DNA of 9,446 nucleotides from CAZOEL01 sp964578835 (GCA_964578835.1 CAZOEL010000133.1:1-9446); one strand, 5' to 3'. Shown: positions 1 through 7,709, numbered from the stretch's first letter. A program made the numbers and translations. The notes: generated by a model not told the origin, from the letters alone.

Positions 1-152
1 GGGAAAAAGATTCCCGTACACATGGTCATTTCTGAATGAGAACAAATTTACCGTGTTACCGCGGGCGATTCGGCTTTGCGAAGCAATTCAGCCTTGCGCA
101 CAAAGCTCATCGGTAGGTTTGGACGCTTCGAGAGACTTCTCTGGAGCGCTAT
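1..152. other. Gene-free flank downstream of the kinase
   Basis: I see no credible coding region between the left edge and the stop codon of the kinase at 153. The very edge carries a small inverted repeat, GGGAA (1-5) and TTCCC (11-15) around a five-base loop. A second weak dyad pairs GCTTTG (73-78) with CAAAGC (101-106). Neither has a clear run of T that would make it a good terminator for the kinase gene, which reads leftward into this stretch. The one short open frame that enters it from the left (53-292, plus strand) is antisense to the kinase and has no family resemblance. Confidence 0.5.
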
Positions 153-2114
153 CTATAGATTCTTGGAGATGGAAATGTAAAAGACGGTCCCGCCGTTCTC
201 TTGCCCCGGCTCCACCCAAACGTCTCCGGCATGTTTTTTGGCCGTTTCTTTCACAATGGCCAGTCCCAGTCCAGCTCCTTCAGTTCCCTTAGAAGTAGCG
301 TGTCGTTGAAAGATGCCGAAGATTTTATCGCAAGCTTCTCCCTTTATCCCGACTCCGTTGTCTCGGACCGCAAAAATATGAGAGCTCTCGGATTCGGAGT
401 ATTCAATCCGAATCTCGTTTAGCGGATCGCCTCCATATTTCAGAGCATTATCCACAAGGTTTCTAAAAACTCTCATGATGGATAGCCTGTCTGCTTTAAC
501 TGCCGGGATAATTTCAGGCTCGATCCAGTCGATTTGACGAATGCCGAGTATGGCGCCGAATTCGTCGTGAATCATCTGGAGAATTTCCTTGGGTTGGATT
601 TCCTCGATGTTCAACGGCGCCTCCTTTGTCCTGATGTAAACATTGATCTCCTCGATGAGAGCCAGCGCTTGTTTGGACGCCTTCAGGACCTGGTCCATGT
701 ACTTCTGGCCTTTCTTATCGAGAAGATTTCTGTATTGTTTGTGCAATAGGCTTGTCAAACCATGGATGCCGATCATTGGACTTTTTAGATCGTGGGAAAC
801 GGAGTAAGCGAAAATCTTTATCTTTTCGGCGTTTCTCCGCAATTCTTCCTCCATCTTTTTTCGTTTGGTAATGTCGAAGGAATACTCGATCATCTGAACG
901 ACGTTCCCCTGGTCATCGAATATGGGATACGCATGGACTTCCACGTTTCTCGGAATTCCGTCCTTGTCCTTATGAACATGCTCGACGGTTACCGGTTTCT
1001 TTGTCTTCCTTATAAGCGCGAGGGGGCAGTTTTCCTCCGAGGCATTGCAGACGGTCCTCGATCTATGAATGAGCGCATGGCAGGTGATGTTTTCGTTTTC
1101 CTGGGATTTGATGGCCGCGGAATTTACTCTCAGGACTTCATAATTGTTGGCGTCAATCACGCAGAATGGATGAGTCAGCGACTCGAGCACGTGGTTTAGA
1201 AAGATATTTTGTTGGATGATCTTGGCTTCCGCCTCTTTGATTGCCGAAATATCGATTATGATGCCCCTAAGACCGGCCAGCTTCCCATCATGAACGATCG
1301 GAGTGGAGAATACGATGGCGGGGAAGGTTCCGCCGTCCTTGTGCCGCATGGTGTATTCAGATCCACCCGAGATTTCACCCTTTATGCGCTTTACGATGTT
1401 CTCCTTCGCTTTCTGCCGTTCTTCAGCAACGATGAACTGCAAAGCGTCCAATCCTTCTTTCAGATCTTCCTCCGTATAACCGAAGGAGTCGAAGCCTGTT
1501 CGATTGACAAAGATGAGCCTGCGATCGACATCGAACTCAAAAACCGACTGGGGGAGAAGATCCGCTAATTCTCTATAACGCCTTTCGCTCTCACGCAGTG
1601 CAACCTCGGCTTTTTGTCGTTCTGCGATCTCGAGCCTCAGGCTCTTGTTTGCAGCTTCCAGTTGGGCTGTGCGCTCTTTCACCAAATCCTCGAGCTGATC
1701 GTGGTATCTGACGATTTGGGCGTGCGCCTGCTTGCTTTCAATGGCGTAGCGTATGGTGCGCTCCAGGAGAGCCGGGCTCATTTCGTCTTTGACCAGGTAG
1801 TCAGCGGCGCCGCTCTTCATGGCTTCTATGTCGATGCTGTAGTCCCCTTGGCCTGTCAGCAGAATTATGGGAGCCTTACAGCCCCTTTCTATCGCTTCGG
1901 TAAGAAGCTCCAGTCCCGTTCGATCCCCAAGGCGATAATCTACTAGATAGACATCGTAGTCGCTACGGACGATCATATCGAGGCCTTCCTCGAACGTTGA
2001 CGCCCAATCCATTTCAAATTGATTCGAAGAAGCATCGTGGAGTCGACTTCGCACCAGAATGAAGTCATCTTCATCGTCTTCGACAAGCAGGATTCTGATT
2101 TTCTGCTTTACCAT
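153..2114 (-). CDS. Receiver-PAS-PAS sensor histidine kinase
   Basis: Soluble signalling kinase of 653 residues with no transmembrane segment or signal peptide, so it should sense inside the cell. Domains in order: receiver (about 5-125) with acidic pocket D13/D14, phosphoacceptor D59, T87 and K109; coiled coil (about 128-180); PAS 1 (about 180-292); PAS 2 (about 303-417); HisKA with H441 in SVSHDLKSP; HATPase with N box RNLVDNALKYGG (551-562), G1 DNGVGI (585-590) and G2 EGAGLGL (612-618). All residues needed for autophosphorylation are present. PAS 2 carries an unusual C345-H346-H350-C356-C363 pattern. The start chosen is the ATG at 2114, where the receiver begins; the longer frame to 2210 would use TTG and add 32 residues with no match to the fold. 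The receiver-first layout suggests that it takes phosphate from another kinase. No partner regulator is in the window, so the signal and output are unknown. Confidence 0.9.
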   Translation of the reverse strand: MVKQKIRILLVEDDEDDFILVRSRLHDASSNQFEMDWASTFEEGLDMIVRSDYDVYLVDYRLGDRTGLELLTEAIERGCKAPIILLTGQGDYSIDIEAMKSGAADYLVKDEMSPALLERTIRYAIESKQAHAQIVRYHDQLEDLVKERTAQLEAANKSLRLEIAERQKAEVALRESERRYRELADLLPQSVFEFDVDRRLIFVNRTGFDSFGYTEEDLKEGLDALQFIVAEERQKAKENIVKRIKGEISGGSEYTMRHKDGGTFPAIVFSTPIVHDGKLAGLRGIIIDISAIKEAEAKIIQQNIFLNHVLESLTHPFCVIDANNYEVLRVNSAAIKSQENENITCHALIHRSRTVCNASEENCPLALIRKTKKPVTVEHVHKDKDGIPRNVEVHAYPIFDDQGNVVQMIEYSFDITKRKKMEEELRRNAEKIKIFAYSVSHDLKSPMIGIHGLTSLLHKQYRNLLDKKGQKYMDQVLKASKQALALIEEINVYIRTKEAPLNIEEIQPKEILQMIHDEFGAILGIRQIDWIEPEIIPAVKADRLSIMRVFRNLVDNALKYGGDPLNEIRIEYSESESSHIFAVRDNGVGIKGEACDKIFGIFQRHATSKGTEGAGLGLAIVKETAKKHAGDVWVEPGQENGGTVFYISISKNL

Positions 2115-2277
2115 ATAAAGGCCTTTTTCCCCAAAACAAGCCGGCTCTGCTATGTCGCGTTGGGTGATGAGCGTGTGGCGGCTGCAAATCAGCCCATGCG
2201 CTGAATCCAAGGTATGCGCTTCCTGGCGCCCGCTCCCTGTCTATTACGAGCTCGATATATTATTTCTTATAAGTATG

Positions 2278-2305
2278 GTTATAAACAAAATCGCTCATTG
2301 CTCAA
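2278..2305 (-). promoter_or_regulatory. Candidate sigma70 promoter of the kinase gene
   Basis: Read on the minus strand, TTGAGC (2305-2300) and TATAAC (2283-2278) are separated by 16 bases and match the -35 and -10 consensus at 4 of 6 and 5 of 6 positions. The site lies in an AT-rich stretch downstream of the serA stem-loop. Other -10-like words (TATAAG, AATAAT) follow within 25 bases, so the exact site is uncertain. Confidence 0.4.
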
Positions 2306-2369
2306 AGATGGATAATGGTTGCGCGAAAAAGAATGAATCGAGAAGAAGGAAAAGGGGATGGGAAGCGCT

Positions 2370-2409
2370 CCTTCATCCGGGAAGAAACCTTCTCTATCCC
2401 GGATGAAGG
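2370..2409 (-). terminator. Stem-loop after serA, probable transcription end
   Basis: A perfect 13-bp inverted repeat pairs 2370-2382 (CCTTCATCCGGGA) with 2397-2409 around a 14-base loop, 14 bases beyond the serA stop codon. Position and stability fit a terminator for serA, or for a liv-serA transcript. On the minus strand the stem is not followed directly by a T run: the next bases are GAGCGCTTCC, and T-rich sequence appears only later. It may therefore be a weak or factor-assisted terminator, or a 3'-end-protecting hairpin. Confidence 0.6.
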
Positions 2410-2423
2410 GCGTAAGAAAAAGT

Positions 2424-4004
2424 CTACAGCTTCACCTGCTGGACGGATAGAATGTCGGGGTGCTTTCTCAATGCTTCGATAGCTTCCGAAGGAACTTCTT
2501 CATCCACGCGGAGAATGGAGATTGCCGTGTCCCTTTGCTTTGTTCTGCTCAGGTGCATATTGGCGATATTCACCTGAAAGTTTCCCAGCGTCGTGCCCAC
2601 GAAACCGATCACACCGGGGTTGTCCAGGTTTTGCGTAAGCAGATTTATGCCTTCGAGCTCCGCCTCCAGGCGGTAGTTGTTCAAACGCACCAAGCGGATT
2701 TCGTCGTGCTGAAACACGGTTCCGGCTGCGGACGATTCCTGCTGTGTCCCTTGAACACGCACGGTTATCAGTCCCGTGTAACCGCTCGATTTGGATGTAG
2801 TGCTGGTTGTCAGTTCGATTTGTCTCTCTTTGAGCAGCAACGGAGCGTTCACCAAGTTCACCTTTTCAGCGAGAATCGGCTCGAGAAGGCCTTTGATAAC
2901 CGTTTGAGTCAAGGACTCAAGTGGGAGCTCCAGCAGTTCGTCTCCGCTGTACTCGATCTCGAGACGTTGTGCGGGCGCAGCCAATTGCCCCTGGAGCCGT
3001 CCCAGTTTTTCGGCAAGAATGAGATAGGGCCTCAGCTTTTCGTAGTGCTTGGCGCTTATCGATGGGAAATTGACAGCATTTCGTATGACGTCGTTCAGGA
3101 GGTAGTCGAGAACTTGCGAAGCGATGGCTTTGGCCACGTTGTCCTGAGCCTGTAGGCTCGAGGCGCCCAGGTGAGGAGTGAAGATCATGTTCGGCAGCTT
3201 CAATAATGGATTGTCTGCCGGGGGCTCCTTGGCGAAAACGTCGAGAGCGGCGCCGGCCACTCGGCCGTTTATGAGCGCTTCATGCAGCGCCTCTTCATCA
3301 ATGAGGCCGCCTCTCGCGCAATTGATGATGCGGACCCCCGGTTTGGCTTTGGACAATGTCGCCTCATTGACTATATTGCTCGTGTTGTTTGTCAGGGGAG
3401 TGTGGAGGGTGATGAAATCGGAGCGGGCAAAGAGCTCGTCCAGAGAGACCAGCTCGACCCCAAGGATGGCTGCCGCCTCTGGGAGAATATAGGGATCATA
3501 GCCGATGACGTCCATTTTCATCGCCAGGGCCCGGTCGGCTACGATGGTTCCAATCTTTCCAAGGCCTATTATGCCCAGCGTCTGGTGGTAGAGCTCCGTT
3601 CCCATGAAGCTCTTCTTCTCCCATCTGCCTTCGCGCATGGACTGAGTCGCTTGCGGAACATGCCGGGCCAGGGAAAACATGAGAGCGAGGGTGTGCTCCG
3701 CGGCCGCCATAGCATTGGCGCCGGGAGTGTTCATGACAAGAATGCCCCGAGCGCTGGCGGCCTTGATGTCGATGTTGTCCACTCCGGTTCCGGCGCGCCC
3801 GATGACTCTGAGCCGGGAGGCTTTCTCCAATAGATCGGCCGTCACTTTTGTTCGACTGCGAACGACCATGGCGTCGTAGTCGGGGAGTATCGCTTTGATC
3901 TCTTCCGCGCTCAACTGTTCCGGGGCGTCTACCTGAATTCCTTCCGCCGATTGCAGAAGTGAAAGGCCGCTTTCATGCATTCCGTCACAGATCAAAATCT
4001 TCAT
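2424..4004 (-). CDS. serA: D-3-phosphoglycerate dehydrogenase, long form with ACT domain
   Basis: Cytoplasmic enzyme that oxidises 3-phosphoglycerate to 3-phosphohydroxypyruvate with NAD, the first committed step of serine synthesis. The 526 residues match the long form (as in Mycobacterium tuberculosis) rather than the roughly 410-residue E. coli type. Visible order: substrate domain; nucleotide-binding fold with G147-L-G149-K-I-G152 and D170; catalytic R231, E260 and H278 (in TPHLGAS); intervening ASB domain (about 325-445); C-terminal ACT domain (about 453-526). In the ACT domain D461 and N479 keep the spacing of residues I recall as serine contacts in the mycobacterial enzyme, so feedback inhibition by serine is likely but inferred. 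The ATG at 4004 follows AAAGGAAGAG at normal distance. It lies 88 bases behind livF on the same strand and may be co-transcribed with it. No frameshift or missing key residue is seen. Confidence 0.96.
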   Translation of the reverse strand: MKILICDGMHESGLSLLQSAEGIQVDAPEQLSAEEIKAILPDYDAMVVRSRTKVTADLLEKASRLRVIGRAGTGVDNIDIKAASARGILVMNTPGANAMAAAEHTLALMFSLARHVPQATQSMREGRWEKKSFMGTELYHQTLGIIGLGKIGTIVADRALAMKMDVIGYDPYILPEAAAILGVELVSLDELFARSDFITLHTPLTNNTSNIVNEATLSKAKPGVRIINCARGGLIDEEALHEALINGRVAGAALDVFAKEPPADNPLLKLPNMIFTPHLGASSLQAQDNVAKAIASQVLDYLLNDVIRNAVNFPSISAKHYEKLRPYLILAEKLGRLQGQLAAPAQRLEIEYSGDELLELPLESLTQTVIKGLLEPILAEKVNLVNAPLLLKERQIELTTSTTSKSSGYTGLITVRVQGTQQESSAAGTVFQHDEIRLVRLNNYRLEAELEGINLLTQNLDNPGVIGFVGTTLGNFQVNIANMHLSRTKQRDTAISILRVDEEVPSEAIEALRKHPDILSVQQVKL

Positions 4005-4054
4005 AGATCTCTTCCTTTTAGAAAGCCATCATTGGTCGGAATTCACACAACTAT

Positions 4055-4086
4055 CGCCTTGCTCGTTTCGTATCGAAAAGAAGGCG
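4055..4086 (-). terminator. Weak stem-loop between livF and serA
   Basis: CGCCTT (4055-4060) pairs with AAGGCG (4081-4086), with an inner TTTCG (4066-4070) and CGAAA (4074-4078) pairing. An alternative outer pairing joins ATCGCC (4053-4058) to GGCGAT (4088-4093) and reaches the livF stop codon. On the minus strand no T run follows, so this is at best a leaky stop or processing hairpin at the end of the liv genes. I see no clear separate promoter for serA in the remaining bases. Confidence 0.3.
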
Positions 4087-4092
4087 TGGCGA

Positions 4093-4812
4093 TTATCCCA
4101 AATACGCCTTCTTGATTTCGGGATTATCGGCAATATCCTTTGCCGCTCCTTCCAGGACGATCCTTCCGGTCTCCATCACGTAGGCTCGGTGAGCGTACCT
4201 CAATGCAAGTCGAGCATTTTGCTCGACGAGGAGGATCGTCGTCCCGGTCTGGTTGATCTCCTTGAGCACCCGGAACAGCTCCTGCATGAGCAGGGGAGAG
4301 AGCCCCATCGACGGCTCGTCGAGCAGGATGAAGCGGACTCCGCTCATGAAGGCTCGGCCCATGGCGAGCATCTGTTGCTCTCCTCCGCTCAGGGTGTCGG
4401 CCCGCTGATGCCTTCTGTCAGAAAGGCGCGGGAAAAGGGCGAATACGCGCTCGTAATCCGTGCGAATCCGTTCTGCATCCCTCCTTGCGTAGGTGGCGAG
4501 CTCGAGGTTTTCCAGCACGGTGAGATTGCCGAAAATATGGCGTCCTTCCGGCACCAGGCCAATGCCGTGCTTTGCCACGATCATATGCGCGGGTACGGGA
4601 AGAAGATTGGCGCCCTCGTAATGGATGCTTCCCTCCGTTACTATGGGACCTTCAGGGGGCGGCAGCCGCATGATGCTCATGAGCGTAGTCGATTTGCCCG
4701 CTCCATTCGCGCCGAGCAACGCCACGATCTCTCCCTCTCTTACTTCGAAGGAAATTCCGTGCAATGCCTCTATGTTTCCGTACCGCACACGCAGGTTTTG
4801 AACTTCAAGCAT
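4093..4812 (-). CDS. livF: Branched-chain amino acid ABC transporter ATPase LivF
   Basis: Second ATPase of the importer, 239 residues, acting on the cytoplasmic face with LivG to power uptake. Walker A is GANGAGKST (34-42), the ABC signature is LSGGEQ (141-146), Walker B is FILLDE (161-166), and the usual LivF ending LLVEQN lies at 194-199. The start chosen is the ATG at 4812, where the family sequence MLEVQNLRVRYG begins. It overlaps the end of livG by 8 bases (ATGCTTGA), a sign of translational coupling; GAAGAAG just upstream, inside livG, can serve as ribosome binding site. The longer frame to 4833 would need TTG and adds seven residues not expected in the family. Length and motifs are normal. 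The substrate cannot be told from this subunit. Confidence 0.95.
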   Translation of the reverse strand: MLEVQNLRVRYGNIEALHGISFEVREGEIVALLGANGAGKSTTLMSIMRLPPPEGPIVTEGSIHYEGANLLPVPAHMIVAKHGIGLVPEGRHIFGNLTVLENLELATYARRDAERIRTDYERVFALFPRLSDRRHQRADTLSGGEQQMLAMGRAFMSGVRFILLDEPSMGLSPLLMQELFRVLKEINQTGTTILLVEQNARLALRYAHRAYVMETGRIVLEGAAKDIADNPEIKKAYLG

Positions 4813-5581
4813 AAGCAGCTTCTTCGTCTCCAAGATAAGCCTGAATCACACGATGGTTCTGTTGAATCTCGGAAGGCGATCCTTCTGCAATGGTCTCGCC
4901 GAAATCGAGCACCTTAATCCTTTCGCAAACGCTCATCACAACCTTCATCTGATGCTCTATGAGCCAGATGGTAAGCTTGAGCTCCTCTCGAATCCATCGC
5001 ACCAATTCGATCAACTGCTCGACCTCTCCCGGATTCATGCCCGCAGCCGGTTCGTCCAGGAGAAGGAGTGTGGGATGGATCGACAGGGCGCGAGCGATTT
5101 CAACGCGTCGCTGCAACCCATAGGGCAGGTTCTTGGGATATTCGGATGCGTAGCGGCTGAGGCCAAGCAGGTCCAGTAGCTCTTCGGCAGTCTTGCGCAT
5201 GCGCTTTTCGCTTTCATGAAAGGAGCGGGTCTGAAACATCGCGCCAATCATTCCGTAGCCCATCTGTCCGTGCTGGGAAATGCACAGATTGTCGAAGACC
5301 GTGAGGCTGTTCCACAAACGGATGTTTTGAAAGGTTCGAGCGATTCCCATTGATGTTATCTGATGGGGGCGGAGCCTTGTGATATCTTTTCCCTGGAAAA
5401 TGATGGCGCCTTCCGATGGCCGATAGAATCCCGACACAAGGTTGAAGGTGGTGGTCTTGCCGGCGCCGTTGGGTCCAATGAGTCCAAGCAGCTCGCCTCC
5501 CCGAAGCTCGAGGTTGAAGTCGTAGATCGCACGCAGTCCGCCAAAATAATGCGATACGCCTCTGATTTCCAGAAGAGACAT
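4805..5581 (-). CDS. livG: Branched-chain amino acid ABC transporter ATPase LivG
   Basis: First ATPase of the importer, 258 residues. Walker A is GPNGAGKTT (36-44), the Q-loop glutamine is Q85, Walker B is LLLLDE (172-177), and the switch histidine is H210 in LIEHQM. The signature motif reads LPYGLQ (152-157) instead of LSGGQ. A degenerate LPYG form is usual for LivG, so this is family character rather than damage. The C-terminal segment after about 225 (GETIAEGSPSEI and onward) is the typical LivG tail. The ATG at 5581 abuts the livM stop codon directly (TAAATG), so it is surely translated from the same message; AAAGGCAGG upstream, within livM, is a plausible ribosome binding site. Length and motifs are normal. 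Confidence 0.95.
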   Translation of the reverse strand: MSLLEIRGVSHYFGGLRAIYDFNLELRGGELLGLIGPNGAGKTTTFNLVSGFYRPSEGAIIFQGKDITRLRPHQITSMGIARTFQNIRLWNSLTVFDNLCISQHGQMGYGMIGAMFQTRSFHESEKRMRKTAEELLDLLGLSRYASEYPKNLPYGLQRRVEIARALSIHPTLLLLDEPAAGMNPGEVEQLIELVRWIREELKLTIWLIEHQMKVVMSVCERIKVLDFGETIAEGSPSEIQQNHRVIQAYLGDEEAAYA

Positions 5582-6607
5582 TTATGCCTGCCTTTCTTGT
5601 GGCGAAAACAAGCGTCGAAGCCTCGGGAAAACGTCGCTGAGCTCTCTATGGCCGAGGAACCCCTCGGGACGGAACAGCATCAGCAGGATGAGAAGCAGAG
5701 GGATCACAACCCACTTCACCAACTGAAGGGGCCTCAATACCTCCAGTATTATCGTAAAGCCTATGGCGCTCAGGACCGAGCCGCTCAACGACCCCATGCC
5801 TCCAAGATAAACCATCACGAGAATTTCGGTAGACTTCATGATGGTGAACGTGCCCGGGTTAATGTAGCCGAGGATATGTGCGAAGAGTCCTCCCGCAATG
5901 CCGGCCAATCCCGATGAAAGCATGAAGGCCGCCATCTTCATCCGACGGGTGTCGACGCTCATGATCTCGGAAGCTATCTCATCATCCCGGATGGCGACAA
6001 TGCTTTTGCCATAGGTCGAGTTGACGAAACGATAAAGGATGAAAATGGTGAAGCCCACCGCAATGAAAATCCAAACCATGACCCAGGGCAGATCCATGAC
6101 TTTCTGCATGGAGCCGGTCACGTTCTTCATTCCCATGAATCCGCGAGCGCCGCCTATTGCCTGTATGTTTTCGATGGCGCTCTTCACGATGTAATTGACC
6201 GCGAGAGTGATAATGGCGAGATAGTCCCCGCGCGTTCTAAAAGAGGGAATCGCGACCAGAAGTCCCGCCAGGGCAGCCGCCAGACCTCCGATGAGGAGAG
6301 TGACGGGGAAAAAATAAACGGCGCTCGACGGAGCGAGAAGAGGCTGTCCGAAAGTCTGGCTGGATGAAAAGAGACACACGTTGAGCACTGACGTCACATA
6401 GGCTCCGACCGCCATAAAGCCTGCGTGCCCTACGGAGAACTCCCCCATATATCCGTTGATCAAATTGAGAGACGTTGAAAGAATGATGTTCACGCCAATA
6501 TACATGATGATGAGCTGAGTGTAGCCGTTTAGCCAATCGGCCTTGGATGCGGCGATGAGCAGGATGCAAAAGGCGAGGTATGAAAAGTGAGCGGCGTATT
6601 TACGCAT
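5582..6607 (-). CDS. livM: Branched-chain amino acid ABC transporter permease LivM
   Basis: Inner-membrane permease of 341 residues, pairing with LivH to form the translocation path. Several hydrophobic segments are visible, with the family motif NLINGYMGEFSVGHAGFMAVGAY region at 48-70, the RGDYLAI segment at 126-132, and the cytoplasmic coupling loop R207-DDEIASE followed by MKMAAFMLSSGLAGIAGG (223-240). The stretch after RGDYLAIITL reads AVNYIVKS, where many LivM proteins have GFGEI followed by an Arg or Lys; I take this as a subfamily variant. The ATG at 6607 is preceded by GGAGGAGC about a dozen bases upstream. It ends exactly where livG begins and lies 108 bases behind livH. The substrate class comes from family resemblance, not from residues I can assign. 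Confidence 0.93.
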   Translation of the reverse strand: MRKYAAHFSYLAFCILLIAASKADWLNGYTQLIIMYIGVNIILSTSLNLINGYMGEFSVGHAGFMAVGAYVTSVLNVCLFSSSQTFGQPLLAPSSAVYFFPVTLLIGGLAAALAGLLVAIPSFRTRGDYLAIITLAVNYIVKSAIENIQAIGGARGFMGMKNVTGSMQKVMDLPWVMVWIFIAVGFTIFILYRFVNSTYGKSIVAIRDDEIASEIMSVDTRRMKMAAFMLSSGLAGIAGGLFAHILGYINPGTFTIMKSTEILVMVYLGGMGSLSGSVLSAIGFTIILEVLRPLQLVKWVVIPLLLILLMLFRPEGFLGHRELSDVFPRLRRLFSPQERQA

Positions 6608-6715
6608 GCGTTTGGCTTGCTCCTCCTGTCTGGCGTTGCGGCAGCCTTTATAGAGATACCCGACGAAAGCTCCAGGCTCATCTTCAGGCTATAATCATCC
6701 AGCATCCAGCCTACG
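6608..6715. repeat. Gap between livH and livM with tandem heptads
   Basis: The 108-base gap contains two back-to-back CATCCAG heptads at 6696-6709, right after the livH stop codon, and AGGCT/AGCCT words that could form a small hairpin. The same AGCATCC unit recurs at 9072-9091 upstream of livK. The gap is much longer than the other junctions downstream in the operon, but I see no promoter or terminator in it. The ribosome binding site of livM lies at its lower end. Confidence 0.45.
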
Positions 6716-7648
6716 CTAAATTTTCGTCGTGCGAGCCACCCCAAAAAGCCCAGTGGGCTTGACCGACAGGAATATCAGGAGCACGCTGAAAGCGATGAGA
6801 TCCCTCAGAGTTGACGGAAAAATAGCCGCAGTGAAAATTTCGATAAACCCAAGCACGAAGCCTCCGATGAATGCTCCTCGGATTTCTCCGATTCCGCCGA
6901 CCACTGCGGCGATAAAAGCCTTCCAGCCGACGAGCGCTCCCATATAAGGATCGAGCACCGGGTAGGCGGTCGCAAAGAGAACGCCTGCAAGCGCCGCAAG
7001 AGAGGAGCCGAGTGCAAAGGTGAAGACAATAACCGTGTCGATGGGGATGCCCATGAGCGGGACAGCCATCCGATCATAGGAAATGGCGCGCATTGCCATG
7101 CCGATCTTGGTTTTCCTTACGATGAGCTCGAGGAGTAGGAATACAAGAAGCGTGGCGGCGATGACCATGATGTTGATATTGGTGAAAATAACTCCACCGA
7201 AGGTATACACGTCCTTGGAAAGCAATTCTGGGAAGTTTCGGCGGCTGGCCCCGAGGAGCGCCAAGTTGCCGTTCTCGAGAAGGAGTCCGCACATGAGAGC
7301 CGTTATGACAACGTAAAGCCTCGAGGCTCCTTTTCTGCGCAAGGGCCTGTAGGCAATGCGCTCGATGGCGACTCCCACGCCGGCGGTGAGTATCATAGAG
7401 AAGATGATTGTCAGCGCGAATACCGCCGCAGGGGAAAGCGAAAAGGGAAGAGCCGAAGCGTAGTGGCCGACCAGGAGGCCTGCAACGAAAAAACCGATGT
7501 AGGCGCCCACCATAAAAATATCGCCATGGGCGAAGTTGATGAGAAGGAGTACGCCATAGACCAGTGTGTACCCCAGTGCGATAAGGGCGTAAAAGCTGCC
7601 CCATTCGAGCGCATTCAAAAGATTCTGAAAGAAAGTTTCAAAAAACAA
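6716..7648 (-). CDS. livH: Branched-chain amino acid ABC transporter permease LivH
   Basis: Inner-membrane permease of about 310 residues, the partner of LivM. It is strongly hydrophobic with many membrane segments and carries the family block from Y27 through INFAHGD (37-43) to FMVGAY (45-50), plus the later coupling loop around MAVPLMGIPIDT and a GGIGEIRGAFIGG segment near the end. I place the start at the TTG codon 7646-7648 because a perfect AGGAG (7657-7661) lies 8 bases upstream and the resulting MFFETFFQNLLNAL matches the usual LivH beginning and length (about 308 in E. coli). The alternative TTG at 7687 adds 13 residues and has no visible ribosome binding site. No ATG occurs in frame before the conserved core. 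A strong hairpin lies between this gene and livK. Confidence 0.93.
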   Translation of the reverse strand: MFFETFFQNLLNALEWGSFYALIALGYTLVYGVLLLINFAHGDIFMVGAYIGFFVAGLLVGHYASALPFSLSPAAVFALTIIFSMILTAGVGVAIERIAYRPLRRKGASRLYVVITALMCGLLLENGNLALLGASRRNFPELLSKDVYTFGGVIFTNINIMVIAATLLVFLLLELIVRKTKIGMAMRAISYDRMAVPLMGIPIDTVIVFTFALGSSLAALAGVLFATAYPVLDPYMGALVGWKAFIAAVVGGIGEIRGAFIGGFVLGFIEIFTAAIFPSTLRDLIAFSVLLIFLSVKPTGLFGVARTTKI

Positions 7649-7656
7649 GGGCAGCG

Positions 7657-7661
7657 CTCCT
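7657..7661 (-). promoter_or_regulatory. Ribosome binding site that fixes the livH start
   Basis: AGGAG on the minus strand, 8 bases ahead of the TTG at 7648. It is the only good Shine-Dalgarno match near the 5' end of livH and decides in favour of the 310-residue form. Confidence 0.75.
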
Positions 7662-7709
7662 GCCTGAAACGTTGCGAATTTGTTCAAGGCCCAAAAGCTG
7701 TTCGTTCGC

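Larger units (their letters stand above)
2115..2423. other. Intergenic region between serA and the kinase gene
   Basis: These 309 bases hold the stem-loop after serA (2370-2409) and a probable promoter for the kinase (2278-2305). The part nearest 2225-2290 is clearly AT-rich relative to the surrounding genes, as expected for a promoter zone. The roughly 155 bases between the putative start of transcription and the kinase ATG are a long leader. I see no convincing riboswitch fold in it and no open frame with family resemblance. A purine-rich stretch (AAAAAGG on the minus strand) precedes the ATG at 2114 and may serve as the ribosome binding site. Confidence 0.5.

Noticed and set aside
2115..2210. 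Extended N terminus of the kinase
   Set aside because: It would need a TTG start and adds 32 residues before the receiver; the ATG at 2114 begins exactly at the fold.
2152..2406. Plus-strand open frame of 84 codons in the serA-kinase gap
   Set aside because: It crosses the serA stem-loop and the kinase leader, has no ribosome binding site I can see, and a basic low-complexity product.
2460..3155. Plus-strand open frame of 231 codons
   Set aside because: Fully antisense to serA, whose motifs are complete; no family resemblance.
4813..4833. Extended N terminus of LivF
   Set aside because: It needs a TTG start; the ATG at 4812 gives the normal family start and the usual short overlap with livG.
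4189..4917. Plus-strand open frame of 242 codons
   Set aside because: Antisense to livF and the end of livG; a shadow of their codon use.
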